Notes: generated from the sequence alone by a model not told the origin. A DNA stretch of 64,000 nucleotides from Zygnema cylindricum (GCA_037447655.1 JBBHKE010001165.1:62001-126000); one strand, 5' to 3'. Shown: positions 24,242-35,922, numbered from the stretch's first letter. Program-made: numbers and translations.

Positions 24242-24242
24242 C

Positions 24243-24314
24243 AAACTAGGAACAGAAAACGTCAACGGCTCAGAAATTAAACTAGGAACAGAAAACGTCA
24301 ACGGCTCAGAAATT
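24243..24314. repeat. 36-bp tandem duplication
   Basis: Two identical-looking units starting AAACTAGGAACAGAAAACG and ending CTCAGAAATT follow directly after the hAT-like element; the first includes part of its target duplication. Confidence 0.85.
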
Positions 24315-24338
24315 TCTGTACTGTACTTCGCACGGAGG

Positions 24339-24559
24339 TACACCGCCAATCGTTATTAGCGTGTAAGTTTTTTTAGCGTATACGAATAATTAGCGTGGTT
24401 TACGCTAATTGGGAATTTGGAAACTTTCGAAGAAATCGTCTATTCTAATTAGGAATTAGGGTTTTTTTTAAATAGTGTGGATAACTCTAATTGAGAATAA
24501 AAATAAAAAAAAGCGGGACGGAATTAGCGTACACAACGCTAATAACGATTGGCGGTGTA
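24339..24559. mobile_element. Mariner/Stowaway-like MITE a
   Basis: 221 bp from TA to TA with inverted ends TACACCGCCAATCGTTATT and its complement; both ends extend into GCG-containing ATTAGCG words. The TA flanks fit Tc1/mariner target duplication. No coding capacity. Confidence 0.8.
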
Positions 24560-24562
24560 CAG

Positions 24563-25181
24563 TACACCGCGAATCGTAATTAGAGTAAATTACTCTAATT
24601 CGGTCGCTCGAAATTTCGACTCTATGACATCAAATAGAGTAAACGATTCTAATTTTTTCATTATTCTAATTTAGGTAAGTTTAATTAGCGTAAAATATTG
24701 TAATATGGTTTCGTTTTAAATAGTGTGGAGTACGGACGACGTTCGACCGTGCAAAACTGTACTTTTTTAAGTAAAAAGGTACATATAATGATTTAATAGA
24801 ATCGCGCTCGCACGTGAAATCGCACTAAACGAAAAATCAATCACATCGAAAAAAAGCCGTTCGCATAACTCTCGTCCGTCGACAGCATCGTCGTCAGTGT
24901 GAACATTAACTGACATTCAGCACGACAAATAATACTAGCGTCATAATGACGTCAAAACTATACGGACTGACATATTTTGTATGTCTACGTAATTTAGAGT
25001 TCATAATTTCAGCGCGGATACTTATTGCCGACTTAACCCAATATAGAGTGCTTAAATAAATTAGAGTAAACTTCCTCTGTGAAAAAGTTATATCACATAA
25101 ATTAGAGTTCATTACTCTAATTGTTTTTTTTGGGTGTTTTACTCTAATTTTTTCATTACTCTAATTACGATTCGCGGTGTA
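24563..25181. mobile_element. Mariner/Stowaway-like MITE b
   Basis: A longer member, 619 bp, with ends TACACCGCGAATCGTAATT and its complement and internal ATTAGAGTAA/TTACTCTAAT repeats. It begins only 3 bp after MITE a. The inner 300 bp carries a GTACGG-rich stretch and no transposase frame. Confidence 0.8.
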
Positions 25182-26023
25182 CCGTCAAATCTGAGATTCT
25201 CAGAAATCGGAAATATTCCTCGCGAAACCCTAAAAATTTGAAAGCCGCATCATTATTTGATGCGTCGCGCCATTTCCTTAGCGGAAACAAAATCGCGCGG
25301 TTTGTTAATGTGCAGGCGATGTCCAAACTTGGTTTGTTTCTTCAGGAAAAAACAAACTTTTTGTTTTGCTGTAGCCTTTTCAAAAGAAAACTGAATAAAA
25401 AAAGTTTTACGGTGTAAAAAATAAAAATTTATTTGTAGCCGTCCATGTAAAGATCGCACGGTTGGATAACCATCCAAAAAGTCAAAAAAGGCATTAAATG
25501 GTACCATCGCAATTTCCGGCCCATAAATTTTACAAATTATGACACTAACGATAACAAAAGACAAAGAAGTACGCTTGGAAAGGACAACAACAGGGACGGT
25601 TTTCTCGCACGCAGTTCTTTGTCACTGTAACTTGTGACGTAAACTTCACATTTCCGTGCGCTTTTTTGTAATTTTCTAGCCGGAAACGCCCACGTCGAAA
25701 AGTGAGAGTATTTTGAAGGCGGCCGTAAACGGGCACGTCGGATTTGAGAAATGTACACGTCAAATTAGAGAAAAGTACAATCCAATACAGAGAGATGCCC
25801 CAAAGGCAATTGTGCAAACGGCCGTGAGAACGCCCGGCTGAGCGACCGTTAGTTCGCACTACTTCGTAACCGTGCACACCGTACCGAAACGCTCTCTACA
25901 GGCTGACACCTACACTAAAAACTTAAGGCATTTCCCCCACTTCATAAGGTGGTTGGAAACTAAGCAGCACTCATCCACAACTTGAGGGTATTGTGAACTC
26001 CCTTCCCTTCTTCTATCTTTCTA
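25182..26023. other. Intergenic, no recognised feature
   Basis: Non-repetitive sequence with a 103-codon minus-strand frame (25564-25253) that shows no family motif. No transposon end or RNA gene is seen. Confidence 0.5.
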
Positions 26024-26069
26024 TTGGTCTGTTTTTTTTTAATTTCTCTCCACGCTCATCTCTGGAAAG

Positions 26070-26312
26070 GTGATCCCTCCTCTCGCTCTCCCTCTACCTC
26101 TCCCTCTCCCTCTCTCTCTCCTCCTCCCCCTTCCCCTCGTCATCTCCTCCCCCTCTTCCTCTCCCTCTCCCGCTCCCTCTCTTCCTCTCCCTCCCAATTC
26201 CCCTCCCTCCCTGTCCATCTCCCCCACCCTCTCTCCATATCCCTATTCCTCTCTCCCGCCCTTCCCCTCCATTTCTCTCCCTTCTCCTCTCCTTTTTCTC
26301 TCTCTCTCTCTA

Positions 26313-26363
<51 letters not shown>

Positions 26364-27160
26364 CCATAAAGGAAAATAATTGGAGAGGGAGAGGAGAAGG
26401 AGAGGAGAAAGGAGAGGAGAAAGGAGAGGAGAAGGGAGAGGAGAAGGGAGAGGAGAAGGGAGAGGAGAAGGGAGAGGAGAAGGGAGAGGAGAAAGGAGAG
26501 GAGAAGGGAGAGGAAAAGAGAAAGAAAGACGGAAGGGTAGAGGGAGAGGGAAAGGGACAGGGAGTGGAGGAGAGAGAGGACGAGGGAGTGGGAGAGGGAG
26601 AGTTTGCAGCCTTGCAGACTCTCTCAAAATCAAAAAAAAAATGAAGGGGTAAAGAGAGAGAGGCAGCGAGGGGAATCTCTCCCTGTCCCTCTCTCAATCT
26701 CAAAACCCAAAAGATATTACGGGGAGAGATGGAGAGGAAGATAGAGGTAGTGAGAGAAGCCTTCTCTTTCTCCCTCTCCCTCCCTCCTTCCCCACCCTTC
26801 CTCCCCCTCTCCCCCCCCTTGCCTCACCACTGACTTACCCCCCTCTCCCCCCTCTCCCTCCCTCCCTCCCTCCCTCCCTTTAAATCAAAATACTGAACAA
26901 GGAGAGAGGGAGAGGAAGAGGGAGCAAAGGGGAGGAGTAGACAAAGAGAGCCAAGGAGAGCAGCCTTCTTTCTCTCATTCTTCTCGCACTCTCTCTCTTT
27001 CTAACCCTAGAAGCACAAAATAGAGAGAGTGAGGGAGAAGGAAAGTGAGATGGAGAAGGAGAGGATGAGGGAGATTGAGGGGGAGATGGAAAGGCAGAGG
27101 GAGAGCGAGGGGGAAAAAGTAGGAAAAAAGGGGGAGGCGAGGGAGAGGGAGTGTCAAAGT
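26070..27160. repeat. Five pyrimidine-spacer-purine modules
   Basis: CT-rich tract, short A-rich spacer, then GA-rich tract, repeated: about 26070-26600, 26620-26670, 26677-26755, 26757-26940 and 26963-27160. The spacers are AAACCATAAAGGAAAATAATT, AAAATCAAAAAAAAAATGAAGG (in part), AAAACCCAAAAGATATTACGG (in part), AAATCAAAATACTGAACAAGG (in part) and ACCCTAGAAGCACAAAAT. Each module could fold back as an imperfect hairpin. Confidence 0.75.
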
Positions 27161-27227
27161 GAGCAAATATTGAAATTCTTAGTGATGTGTATCGGCAAGA
27201 AACTTATAGCGACAAAAACGTTACCGA

Positions 27228-27440
27228 TACACCACGAATCGCTATTAGCGTTAAACAAATATTTAGTGTTAAAGAACAATTTGTGTGATTAACGCTAATT
27301 GGGAATTTGGGGATTTTCAAGGAAATTAGTCACTCTCATTTGTTTTTTAGGATTTTTTTAATCACTCTATTTAAGAATTTGGGTAAAAATTTAGGGGCGT
27401 TGAATTAGCGTGATTAATCCTAATAGGGATTCTCGGTGCA
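27228..27440. mobile_element. Mariner/Stowaway-like MITE d, nested in hAT copy 2
   Basis: The insertion splits the host word ACCGATAGTTATCGG, intact in copy 1, at its TA. The ends are TACACCACGAATCGCTATTA and an inverted, mutated right end (GGGATTCTCGGTGCA). Its interior is the reverse complement of MITE c at 36376-36587. Confidence 0.8.
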
Positions 27441-27677
27441 GTTATTGGTTAACGAACGGTGTTGGGTCTCGATATATTGCTCCCAGACCACAAATTCACA
27501 AATTCTTTATCAGCAATAAGTAGAAAAAAAATTGCTATATAACAATACTTTATAACTGTATATAGTGTGGCATGCTATGTATGACAATCTGTCCCGTACT
27601 CTGTATAACGGAGTCTAGTATGAAAAGTTATCCGTAAGAGAAAAAGTGTACATTTCCGATAATATCGGTATCGGTGT

Positions 27678-28644
27678 TGTAACAGCAATAGCGGATCGAA
27701 CTTGTTTATAAAGGGGTATTTAGGTAATATGATTATAGAGTACTAAATTTGGTAGACGTCCGCGAAAGAATCACGCTATTTGGAGTTATATTTTAAAAGT
27801 TATAGTGATGGGTGTATTTAGGTGATAGCGTGGGGTCTTAATATCAAGTGGGTATCATTGAAACGGGTTAAGGGTCAAATTAGTACCGAAATTCCGCGTG
27901 TACGTTTCATAAAGTTCTAACGAAACGTTTGGTATGCACGGTGGTTTGTTTCGTACAAATTTTAGTACGAAACGTCACTTTTACTTAGGGAATTTCGTTG
28001 GAAGTTTCGCGTGCGAAATTTGTTACGCACGATCGTGCGAAGTCGCGTTTCGTTTGGCGCGCACTTTTGCGCGTAAGTGTTACGTAGTGAAACGTAACGT
28101 TTGATTGGTTAGTAAAGTGCTAAGTAGTTAGTAAGAGATTTCGCACGTTTTTGCATTGGTCAGTCTGAGTCTTTGCTGATCAATGATTGGCCCAGGTAAA
28201 AGCCTGTTAAAACGGAGCGTTGACTTTGGCCTGGCGAGTCCAAGGCGATGATGGATAAATAGTGAAGTGTAAGAGGAGAGTAGATATCTTTTCCTTTGGA
28301 AAAGTTTGTGGAAATTCCGGCTGATCTTGGTCCTGAGCGATTAATACCAAATTGGAGAAAAAGCATTTTTGCATTGAAATCTCTTACTAACTAAATAGTG
28401 TTTTAGTAGTTAAGAGATAAAATTATTAAGAGTGGAGAGTAGAAGAAACACTTTAATTTGAAGGGTTGAGCCACGAGGGCAAGAGACCAAGCTAATGTCA
28501 TGTGGACATAAGCTTCTTCTAATTTAAAGTTTATCCTTATGTGATTGTTTTCCAATGTGGATATGTATTTTCCAATGTGTGGAATGTGTGGTTGAAATTG
28601 ATTGAAGTAATGGGATTTTCAGAGAGGTAGGAAATCCTGTTACA
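27678..28644 (+). repeat. Gypsy 5' LTR
   Basis: 967 bp, TGTAACAG to CTGTTACA. It contains several repeats of CGTTTCGTACG-like words (27920-28100), probably promoter-region sequence. The copy at 34432-35399 is 1 bp longer. Confidence 0.93.
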
Positions 28645-28646
28645 TA

Positions 28647-28658
28647 TGGAATCGGAGC
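28647..28658 (+). other. Gypsy primer-binding site
   Basis: TGGAATCGGAGC lies 2 bp after the LTR. It differs from the initiator-Met tRNA site TGGTATCAGAGC at two positions. Confidence 0.8.
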
Positions 28659-29368
28659 TTGGTTAAAAGCCAAAGAGAAGCTTGCTCACCCGAAAATCGA
28701 CTGTCGTGACCGGTGAGGGTGCTCTAACCCGGGTTGGTGGAACCACAATGTGAGTGGTAGGGGATTGGAGGGAAACTAAGTGACCACACTGCCAGCGGCC
28801 GCTTGTTAGATGTGGGGCGTGCTTAGGTCCTCAGGACTAAGGCGGGGTGGGCAGTGTAGCCACCGCTAAAGCTCACTCCAATTACCTAGAGGCCTAACAA
28901 ACTTGCCTTCTCTTAGCAATGATTCATGTGTAGAGGGAGGGCCTGAAGCCATGAAGGGTGAGGATGTGAGGATTAGAGAGTAAAAGATCCTGATGTAGTG
29001 GGAAGTGGAAATTTGCTAATGGAGAAAAAAAAAAGTGGAGTACTTTACTTCTTCAAGAGCAAAGGAGTCCAGAAATGACTCAAAACTTTTCAAACCCTAA
29101 ATTGTTACTTTTGATTGATTTCAATTTTGCTGTTGCAAAATTTATGGGGAAATTCTTACCTTCTGTTTCAATGTTGGGAAATTGAAAATTTGAATTTGTA
29201 CTAACTTACTGTCAATGTCTTTTTAATTTCTTAGAACTTGATCTTTTTAAAGGATTTGTTAAGGAGAAGAAGTCTTGGATTGGAGCAATCTGAGGACTTC
29301 TAATCTGCATCAAATTTCATTGGGAAATTATACTCTATCTTTCTTTTGCTTGATTTCATTGTGTGATA
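28659..29368 (+). other. Gypsy untranslated leader
   Basis: About 700 bp between the primer site and gag with no long open frame. It is part of the retrotransposon and holds no separate gene. Confidence 0.7.
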
Positions 29369-30622
29369 ATGGCAAATTCTGCATGGAAACGTGAAATGGA
29401 GAATGCGTTGAATGTGTTGAAGAAGCGAACAGTGAAATTGGTCAAAAGATTTAATAATCATGCTGCCGCTGTGGATGAAACCATTTCCGAATTGAAAAGT
29501 GAATTGAAAGTTGTTAAAGAAAATGGAAATGTTTCAAATGAGAAATTAGATGAACTTATTAACTTAATTCAGACCAAGAATGATATGAATGACCAAAAGG
29601 GTAAGAGTAGTAAAAGGAATGCCAGTTTTAGGGAGGATGATCATGATAGACCTAAGAAGATAAGGGATCTGAAATTGTCTATTAGCGAGGCACCATCGTT
29701 TGATGGTAAGAGGATCGATGAGTTGGATGCTTGGATTTTTCATATGGAGTATTATTTGGAGTATAGAAATAGCGATCGTGATGATTACACTTCTTTTGCA
29801 GTTAGCTGTCTGAAAGGCGATGCTCAAATTTGGTATTATACACAGAAAAGGTCTAAATTGATTCCTGATAATGATGATTGGGAAACTTTTAAAACCGCGA
29901 TCAAATCGCGTTTCTTGTCTGTCACTTTTAAATCTAGAATGGAAGAAAAGTGGTTGAATTGTAAGCAGACTGGATCTGTGAAGGGTTATATTGTGAAATT
30001 TGACTCATCTAGCATTCATGTCATAGGTTTGACTGATGAAATGGCTAAATTGCATTTCTTGAACTATTTGAATCCTGTACTGAAATCAGAACTAAAACAT
30101 CAAAATTTTAATAATTTGAAGGAATTACAAGATAAGTCATTGGAATTAGAGGATCAATTGGGGTATAATCGGGAAACTCGATCTCTCAAGGGTAATTTAA
30201 ATGAAGTATCACAGTGGGATGAGGAGGAATTTGTTGAAGAGGGTCTGAATGCTGGTCTGGTGAATAGGCAAAATATCTTCAGGGGAAATCAAAGGGGTGG
30301 ACATAGTGTTAATGCAGGAAATAAATTTAACAATATAGGAGGGTACATTAAAAGTCCTAAACCAAGCATTAATGCCCACAAGCCTAACCTTACCATCCCC
30401 ACATGCACTATTTGTCAGAGAAAGGGTCATAGAGCATTTGAGTGTGCACAACTGAAAAAGATTAACTGTTATAACTGTGGAGAGGAGAGACATTTTAGTA
30501 GGGATTGCATAAAACCCAAAAAGAAAGTCACTTGTTTCAAATGCGGAGGTCCAGATCATTACGCTAAAGACTGTACAGGTAAAGGTTCTCTCAAATTAGT
30601 CGATGTAAATGAAGGTCTCTAA
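29369..30622 (+). CDS. Gypsy Gag with three CCHC zinc knuckles
   Basis: An open frame of 417 residues from ATG 29369 to TAA. An N-terminal helical, charged region is followed by a retrotransposon gag domain (WIFHMEYYL, FLNYLNP) and, near the C-terminus, three knuckles: CTICQRKGHRAFEC, CYNCGEERHFSRDC and CFKCGGPDHYAKDC. Gag forms the virus-like particle and binds RNA. Two knuckles are missing in many plant gypsy Gags, so three is worth noting. Pol begins 160 bp downstream in another frame. The frame itself is intact, unlike pol. Confidence 0.88.
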   Translation: MANSAWKREMENALNVLKKRTVKLVKRFNNHAAAVDETISELKSELKVVKENGNVSNEKLDELINLIQTKNDMNDQKGKSSKRNASFREDDHDRPKKIRDLKLSISEAPSFDGKRIDELDAWIFHMEYYLEYRNSDRDDYTSFAVSCLKGDAQIWYYTQKRSKLIPDNDDWETFKTAIKSRFLSVTFKSRMEEKWLNCKQTGSVKGYIVKFDSSSIHVIGLTDEMAKLHFLNYLNPVLKSELKHQNFNNLKELQDKSLELEDQLGYNRETRSLKGNLNEVSQWDEEEFVEEGLNAGLVNRQNIFRGNQRGGHSVNAGNKFNNIGGYIKSPKPSINAHKPNLTIPTCTICQRKGHRAFECAQLKKINCYNCGEERHFSRDCIKPKKKVTCFKCGGPDHYAKDCTGKGSLKLVDVNEGL

Positions 30623-30782
30623 GAGGATATTGCATTATACCTAGCTGAGCAGGAAGCCCAGGAGGTGGGAAACGGAAAAGACTAACTGAAAGTCCTCAAT
30701 TGAGTCAACCGGATCCAAAAGTTAAAGAATTAACTTAGGAGGGCAAATTAATGAATGGAAAAGTTGGATAGTTGAATTTATT

Positions 30783-33700
30783 ATGATTCTCACTACACTG
30801 CATGGTTTAAAGAATCCTTCTGATGAAATTCTCAACAACAGACCTATGTTAGGACAGTTTAGTAATGATGACACCAAACACAGTTTGATTAGATTTGAGT
30901 CATTAGTGGAAGGAAAACCGTTGAGAGTAATGGTTGATTCAGGTGCCACACATAATTTTATTTCATATAAGTTTGTAGAGGAAAATAAAATTCATACTGT
31001 CATAAGGGAAAAGCCTTTACATGTTCAAGTGGCAAATGGTAATAAGTCCACATTAGACTTACAAACTGACACGATAGAAGTTGATATCCAGGGTCATAAA
31101 ATGAAAGTTGTGTGTAAAATAATGAATTTGGGAAGTGAAGAACTAATTCTGGGAAAGCCTTGGTTAACAGAACATAATCCTAAAATTGATTGGGAAATTA
31201 ACACCTTAAAAGTGAAGTCTGAAAACGGTTGGAAGGTTTTGCAAGCATTATCTCATAAGAAATTGCATAAGAATCATATAAATAACATAACCAGATTGGG
31301 AGTAGAAGGTTTGATATCTGCTAAACAATTTAAAAAACACTTAAAAGATAAAACGAATCATATTTTCTTGTTATTAGTAACTGAGGCGGTTACTGATGAA
31401 GGGGGGGGAGAAAACACTAACATGGATGTCATCCCTAAATCTGACACCACTAAAACTTTCGAAAAACTAAAATCTGATTTTGTAACTGACATTAATACAT
31501 CTGATGTTGTTGTTAAGGATTTGATTTTTGAATTTCAAGATGTTTTCCCAAGTGATTTACCCTTGGGAATGCCACCTTCCCGAGATGTAGAACATGTTAT
31601 TAACCTTGAACCTGGATGTAATCCTCCTGTCACAGGAATTTATAAACACAGTTTCTTTGAGCAGGAGGAGTTAAAGAAACAGATCAAAGAACTCTTAGAG
31701 AAAGGACATATTCAGCCCAGCAAATCACCGTACGGAGCACCCGTTCTCTTCGTCAAAAAGAAAGACGGAACGTTGAGAATGTGTGTCAATTATCGTAGTC
31801 AGAATAAGATTACAGTGAAGGATAAGTATCCGTTACCTTTAATTTCTGATTTGATAGATCGTTTAAAAGGTGCTGAAGTATTTTCGTTGATTGACCTGTG
31901 TAGTGGCTTTAATCAGGTGCCGATTAGAATTGAAGATGTTGATAAAACTGCTTTCAAGACTAGGGTGGGTCATTTCGAATAGATAGTGATGCCATTCGGC
32001 TTAACGAATGCACCGCCTACTTACCAAAGATTAATGAACCAAACCTTTTCAGATTACATAGATGAGTTTGTCCAAGTGTTTATAGATGATATTTTAGTTT
32101 ACAGTGAATCTAAAGAACAACATATAATTCATTTAAAAAAAGTTTTGGAAAGGCTAAGAAAAAGAAAATTTTATGGAAAATTGTCAAAATCTAGCTTTCT
32201 TAAAAGTGAACAATTATTTTTGGGACACATAGTTAGTGGGGAAGGTGTTAAAACAGATCCATCCAAAATTTTAGTAATCCAAAATTAGAAACAACCTACT
32301 AATGTCACAGAAGTTATATCGTTTTTGGGATTGGCCACTTATTACAGGAAATTTATCAGGAATTTCAGTATGATCGCCGCACCTTTGACGGATTTACTTC
32401 CGGAGAAGGAGACGTTTGTGTGGGGAGCTGATCAAGATGGAGCATTCGAGGAATTAAAAGGGAAGTTGACCTCTACCCCTACACTGGTGTATCCTGACCC
32501 TGCCGGAGAATTTGAAGTTCTAATCACTATAGATGCATATGATAAAGGTCTAGGTGTAGTCATAAGTCAAAAAGTCGGCAAACACTTTCATCCTATTGCT
32601 TTTGAGTCCAGAAAATTTAATGATGCTGAAAAAAACTATACAGTACAGGAAAAGGAATTACTTGCAATTTTACATGCATTGGTGAAATGGCGTTGTTATT
32701 TGCATAATAAAGAATTTACTGTTCACTGATATAATAAAGCACTCTCATATTTACAAAGATTAAGTGATGCGCAGATTATGACTGGCAGATAGGTTAGGTG
32801 GATGCAGAAATTGGCATATTTCAAATTTAATGTCAAATATATTCTTGGGAAGACAAATGTAGTCGCAGATCCTTTACGTATATGTTTTGAAATAAGTGTT
32901 ATGGTTCAAGATGAATTGGTTTTAGATACAGTTAGAAATGGTTATGATAAAGATCCTTATTTTGTTGTGATTTACAAGAACATTTCGGGAGGGAATTCTA
33001 ACCCATTGAATGAGAGACATGTCAAAAATTTTAGACTAGAAAATGGTTTACTGTATTTGCAAATTGGGGATAGATTATGCATTCCTGAAGTGGGAGACTT
33101 AAGAAAACAAATTTTACGGGAAGCTCATGAGCATTTAGGACATCTAGGTTGAGATAAAACTCTTAGTCGATTGCAAAGTAGATTATTTTGGCCTGGGATG
33201 GCAAAGGAGGTGTCAAAACACGTGGAAAGTTGTGTCCCTTGCCAACAAAGTAAACCCAGTACCCAAAAACTTAAAGGTCTCTTAAAACCTTTGGATATCC
33301 CTGAAAGACCGTGGGAATCTGTCAGTATGGATTTTATTGTTAGGTTGCCTGCTACATCTAAAAGGAATGACACTATCATGGTCGTAGTCGATAGGTTCAG
33401 TAAAATGGCAATCTTTATCCCTTGCAAAACCACTCATTCAGTTGTAGATATTGCAAAGTTATATTTTGACAACGTGGTCAGACATCATGGAGTTCTCTAT
33501 CTATAGTCACTGATAGAGATTCTAAATTTACGTCTGCTTTTTGGAAAGAATTACAGCAAAATTTAGGCCCTGAATTGAAAATGGGTACCGCTTATCATCC
33601 TTAGACAGATGGACAGACATAAAGGATGAACCGTACACTAGAGGAAATGCTTAGGACTGTTTGCAGTGGAGTTCAGAACACACGGGAATCTAAACTGCCA

Positions 33701-34381
33701 TTAATGGAATTTGCATACAATTTATGTAAACATGCTAGTACAAGATTCTCGCCATTTAAAGTTGCATACGGATACCAACCTAGAGAAGCATTGGACTTAA
33801 TATCAAGGGTCACTCAAGAGAATAGGAGTTCTGGAACAGAGTTTTGGGAATACGTTCAAACAATTTGGAAAACTGTCCGGGATTCATTTGTGGAGGCACA
33901 AAGGAGGCAAAAATTAAATGCTAACCGCAAACGGGGTGATTGGGTGTTACGCACAGGTGACAAGGTTTGGCTTTCTACAACTCATTACAGGTGCAAGATT
34001 GAGGGACAATCGGATCCTACGGGGAAATTTGCCCCTAAGTACATTGTACCATTTACTGTAATCGAGATGATATCGTCAGTTGCTGCCAAATTTGACTTCC
34101 CGCCTTCTACAAAAATTCATTCTGTGATACACATCAGCCAACTAAAACCAGCGAATCTTCGACCAACTGAAAGAGAATTGGAATTGGATCCCTCAATAAT
34201 TATAGAACCTGAAGTCCACAGATGGGTAATAGATTGGGTTGGTCAACGGTTCAAGGTTGGTGATGCATTTTCTGGCAAGTGCATTATCTAGGAAGGCCTG
34301 AGGATGAGTTGACTTTAGAGGATAAAAATTCTGAGTTTTTAGAGAGGTATTGGAGGGATAATAATATAGAAGTCCGGTCTT
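30783..34381 (+). pseudogene. Gypsy Pol (protease, RT, RNase H, integrase), broken
   Basis: Protease motif [13 protein letters not shown] is near 30930. Reverse transcriptase covers about 31620-32280 ([38 protein letters not shown], the FIDDILVYS catalytic motif). RNase H starts with ITIDAYDKGLG near 32525 and the integrase with CVPCQQSKP near 33235, followed by VSMDFIVRLP. The tail (FKVGDAF, then RPEDELTLEDKNSEFLERYW in another frame) resembles a chromodomain. Stops: TAG 31981, TAG 32286, TGA 32727, TAG near 32790, TGA near 33151, TAG near 33504, TAG near 33603 and TAA near 33620. Most fit single transitions of Trp or Gln codons. Not functional as written. Confidence 0.9.
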
Positions 34382-34412
34382 GAGAATTAAAGGTGTTTAA
34401 CTGAGGTCAGTT

Positions 34413-34431
34413 AAAAATAAAGAGGAGATGA
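34413..34431 (+). other. Gypsy polypurine tract
   Basis: AAAAATAAAGAGGAGATGA lies directly before the 3' LTR and would prime plus-strand DNA synthesis. Confidence 0.75.
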
Positions 34432-35399
34432 TGTAACAGCAATAGCGGATCGAACTTGTTTATAAAGGGGTATTTAGATATTATGATTATAGAGTACTAA
34501 ATTTGGTAGACGTCCGCGAAAGAATCACGCTATTAGGAGTTATATTTTAAAAGTTATAGCGATGGGTGTATTTAGGTGATAGCGTGGGGTCTTAATATCA
34601 AGTGGGTATCATTGAAACGGGTTAAGGGTCAAATTAGTACCGAAATTCCGCGTGTACGTTTCATAAAGTTTTAACGAAACGTTTAGTATGCACGGTGGTT
34701 CGTTTCGTACGAATTTTAGTACGAAACGTCACTTTTACTTAAGGGAATTTCGTTGGAAGTTTCGCGTGCGAAATTTGTTACACACGATCGTGCGAAGTCG
34801 CGTTTCGTTTGGCGCGCACTTATGCACGTAAATGTTACGTAGTGAAACGTAACGTTTGATTGGTTAGTAAAGTGCCAAGTAGTTAGTAAGAGATTTCGCA
34901 CGTTTTTGCATTGGTCAGTCTGAGTCTTTGTTGATCAATGATTAGCCCAGGTAAAAGCCTGTTAAAACGGAGCGTTGACTCTGGCCTGGCGAGTCCAGGG
35001 CGATGATGGATAAATAGTGAAGTGTAAGAGGAGAGTAGACATCTTTTCCTTTGGAAAAGTTTGTGGAAATTCCGGCTGATCTTGGTCCTGAGCGATTAAT
35101 ACCAAATTGGAGAAAAAGCATTTTTGCATTGAAATCTCTTACTAACTAAATAGTGTTTTAGTAGTTAAGAGATAAAATTATTAAGAGTGGACAGTAGAGG
35201 AAACACTTTAATTCGAAGGGTTGAGCCATGAGGGCAAGAGACCAAGCTAATGTTATGTGGACAGAAGCTTCTTCTAATTTAAAGTTTATCCTTATGTGAG
35301 TGTTTTCCAATGTGGATGTGTATTTTCCAATGTGTGGAATGTGTGGTTGAAATTGATTGAAGTAATGGGATTTTGAGAGAGGTTGGAAATCCTGTTACA
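34432..35399 (+). repeat. Gypsy 3' LTR
   Basis: 968 bp. It differs from the 5' LTR mostly by single C/T or G/A changes (for example TTTGCTGATC versus TTTGTTGATC). Confidence 0.93.
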
Positions 35400-35922
35400 G
35401 CTGTTATCCCGATAAAAATAGATATTATCGGTTTTTTATCACGATAACACCGGTAACTATATCGGGCCAATATATTGATTATCGATAAGCTATAATAAGG
35501 GACGTATTGATTATCAACAAAACCCTACCGATATACAAGGCTAGAAATTCAAATTCCTTTTGGATTTCCTTTATTTCGTATCCGTATTGGTGTTGTGAGG
35601 TGGCGCGAATGTACAGAACAACATAATACAAAAAAATAATCATCCTAAACATGGGAACATGACTTGATTCAGCTTGTTGTGATGTAACGAACACTGATGC
35701 TTCAAAAATTTGTAATGCCCTTGTAAGCTGTAGCAGGCAACAAAACAAGGAGTTAAGGTAATAAATTATCTTTTATTGTAAAACATGCAATGGAAAAACC
35801 ATTAGGTATAAACGAGGTATTGCGTTTAGATTTAGGGCACTTTTTTATGTAATTAAAACTTAGTCTTGTTACTCTGTTTTTTAGCGTAAATTTTTCGTAC
35901 TTTCAAAGCGTTCCGCTATAAC

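Larger units (their letters stand above)
27678..35399 (+). mobile_element. Ty3/gypsy LTR retrotransposon, complete but mutated
   Basis: LTRs of about 967 bp start TGTAACAG and end CTGTTACA. They are flanked by GGTGT (27673-27677) and GCTGT (35400-35404), a 5-bp duplication with one change; hAT copy 1 shows the empty site GGTGTTATCGCCGATA. The order is LTR, initiator-Met-type primer site, leader, gag, pol (protease, RT, RNase H, integrase, chromodomain-like tail), polypurine tract, LTR. RT before integrase defines Ty3/gypsy. By eye the LTRs differ at roughly 3-4% of sites. Nine or so stops or shifts make it non-autonomous. Confidence 0.95.
27180..35543. mobile_element. hAT-like non-autonomous transposon, copy 2 (interrupted)
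   Basis: Left end TAGTGATGTGTATCGGCAAG at 27180 and right end CTACCGATATACAAGGCTA at 35543, flanked by GAAATTCT and GAAATTCA (7 of 8 bases equal). Without the two inserted elements (27228-27440 and 27678-35399) its sequence follows copy 1, including the segments around GGTCTCGATATATTGCT and TACTTTATAACTGTATA. Confidence 0.8.

Noticed and set aside
31980-33625. Stop-codon recoding in gypsy pol
   Set aside because: Stops are many, of all three types, and accompanied by frameshifts; host genes in the window show standard codon use.
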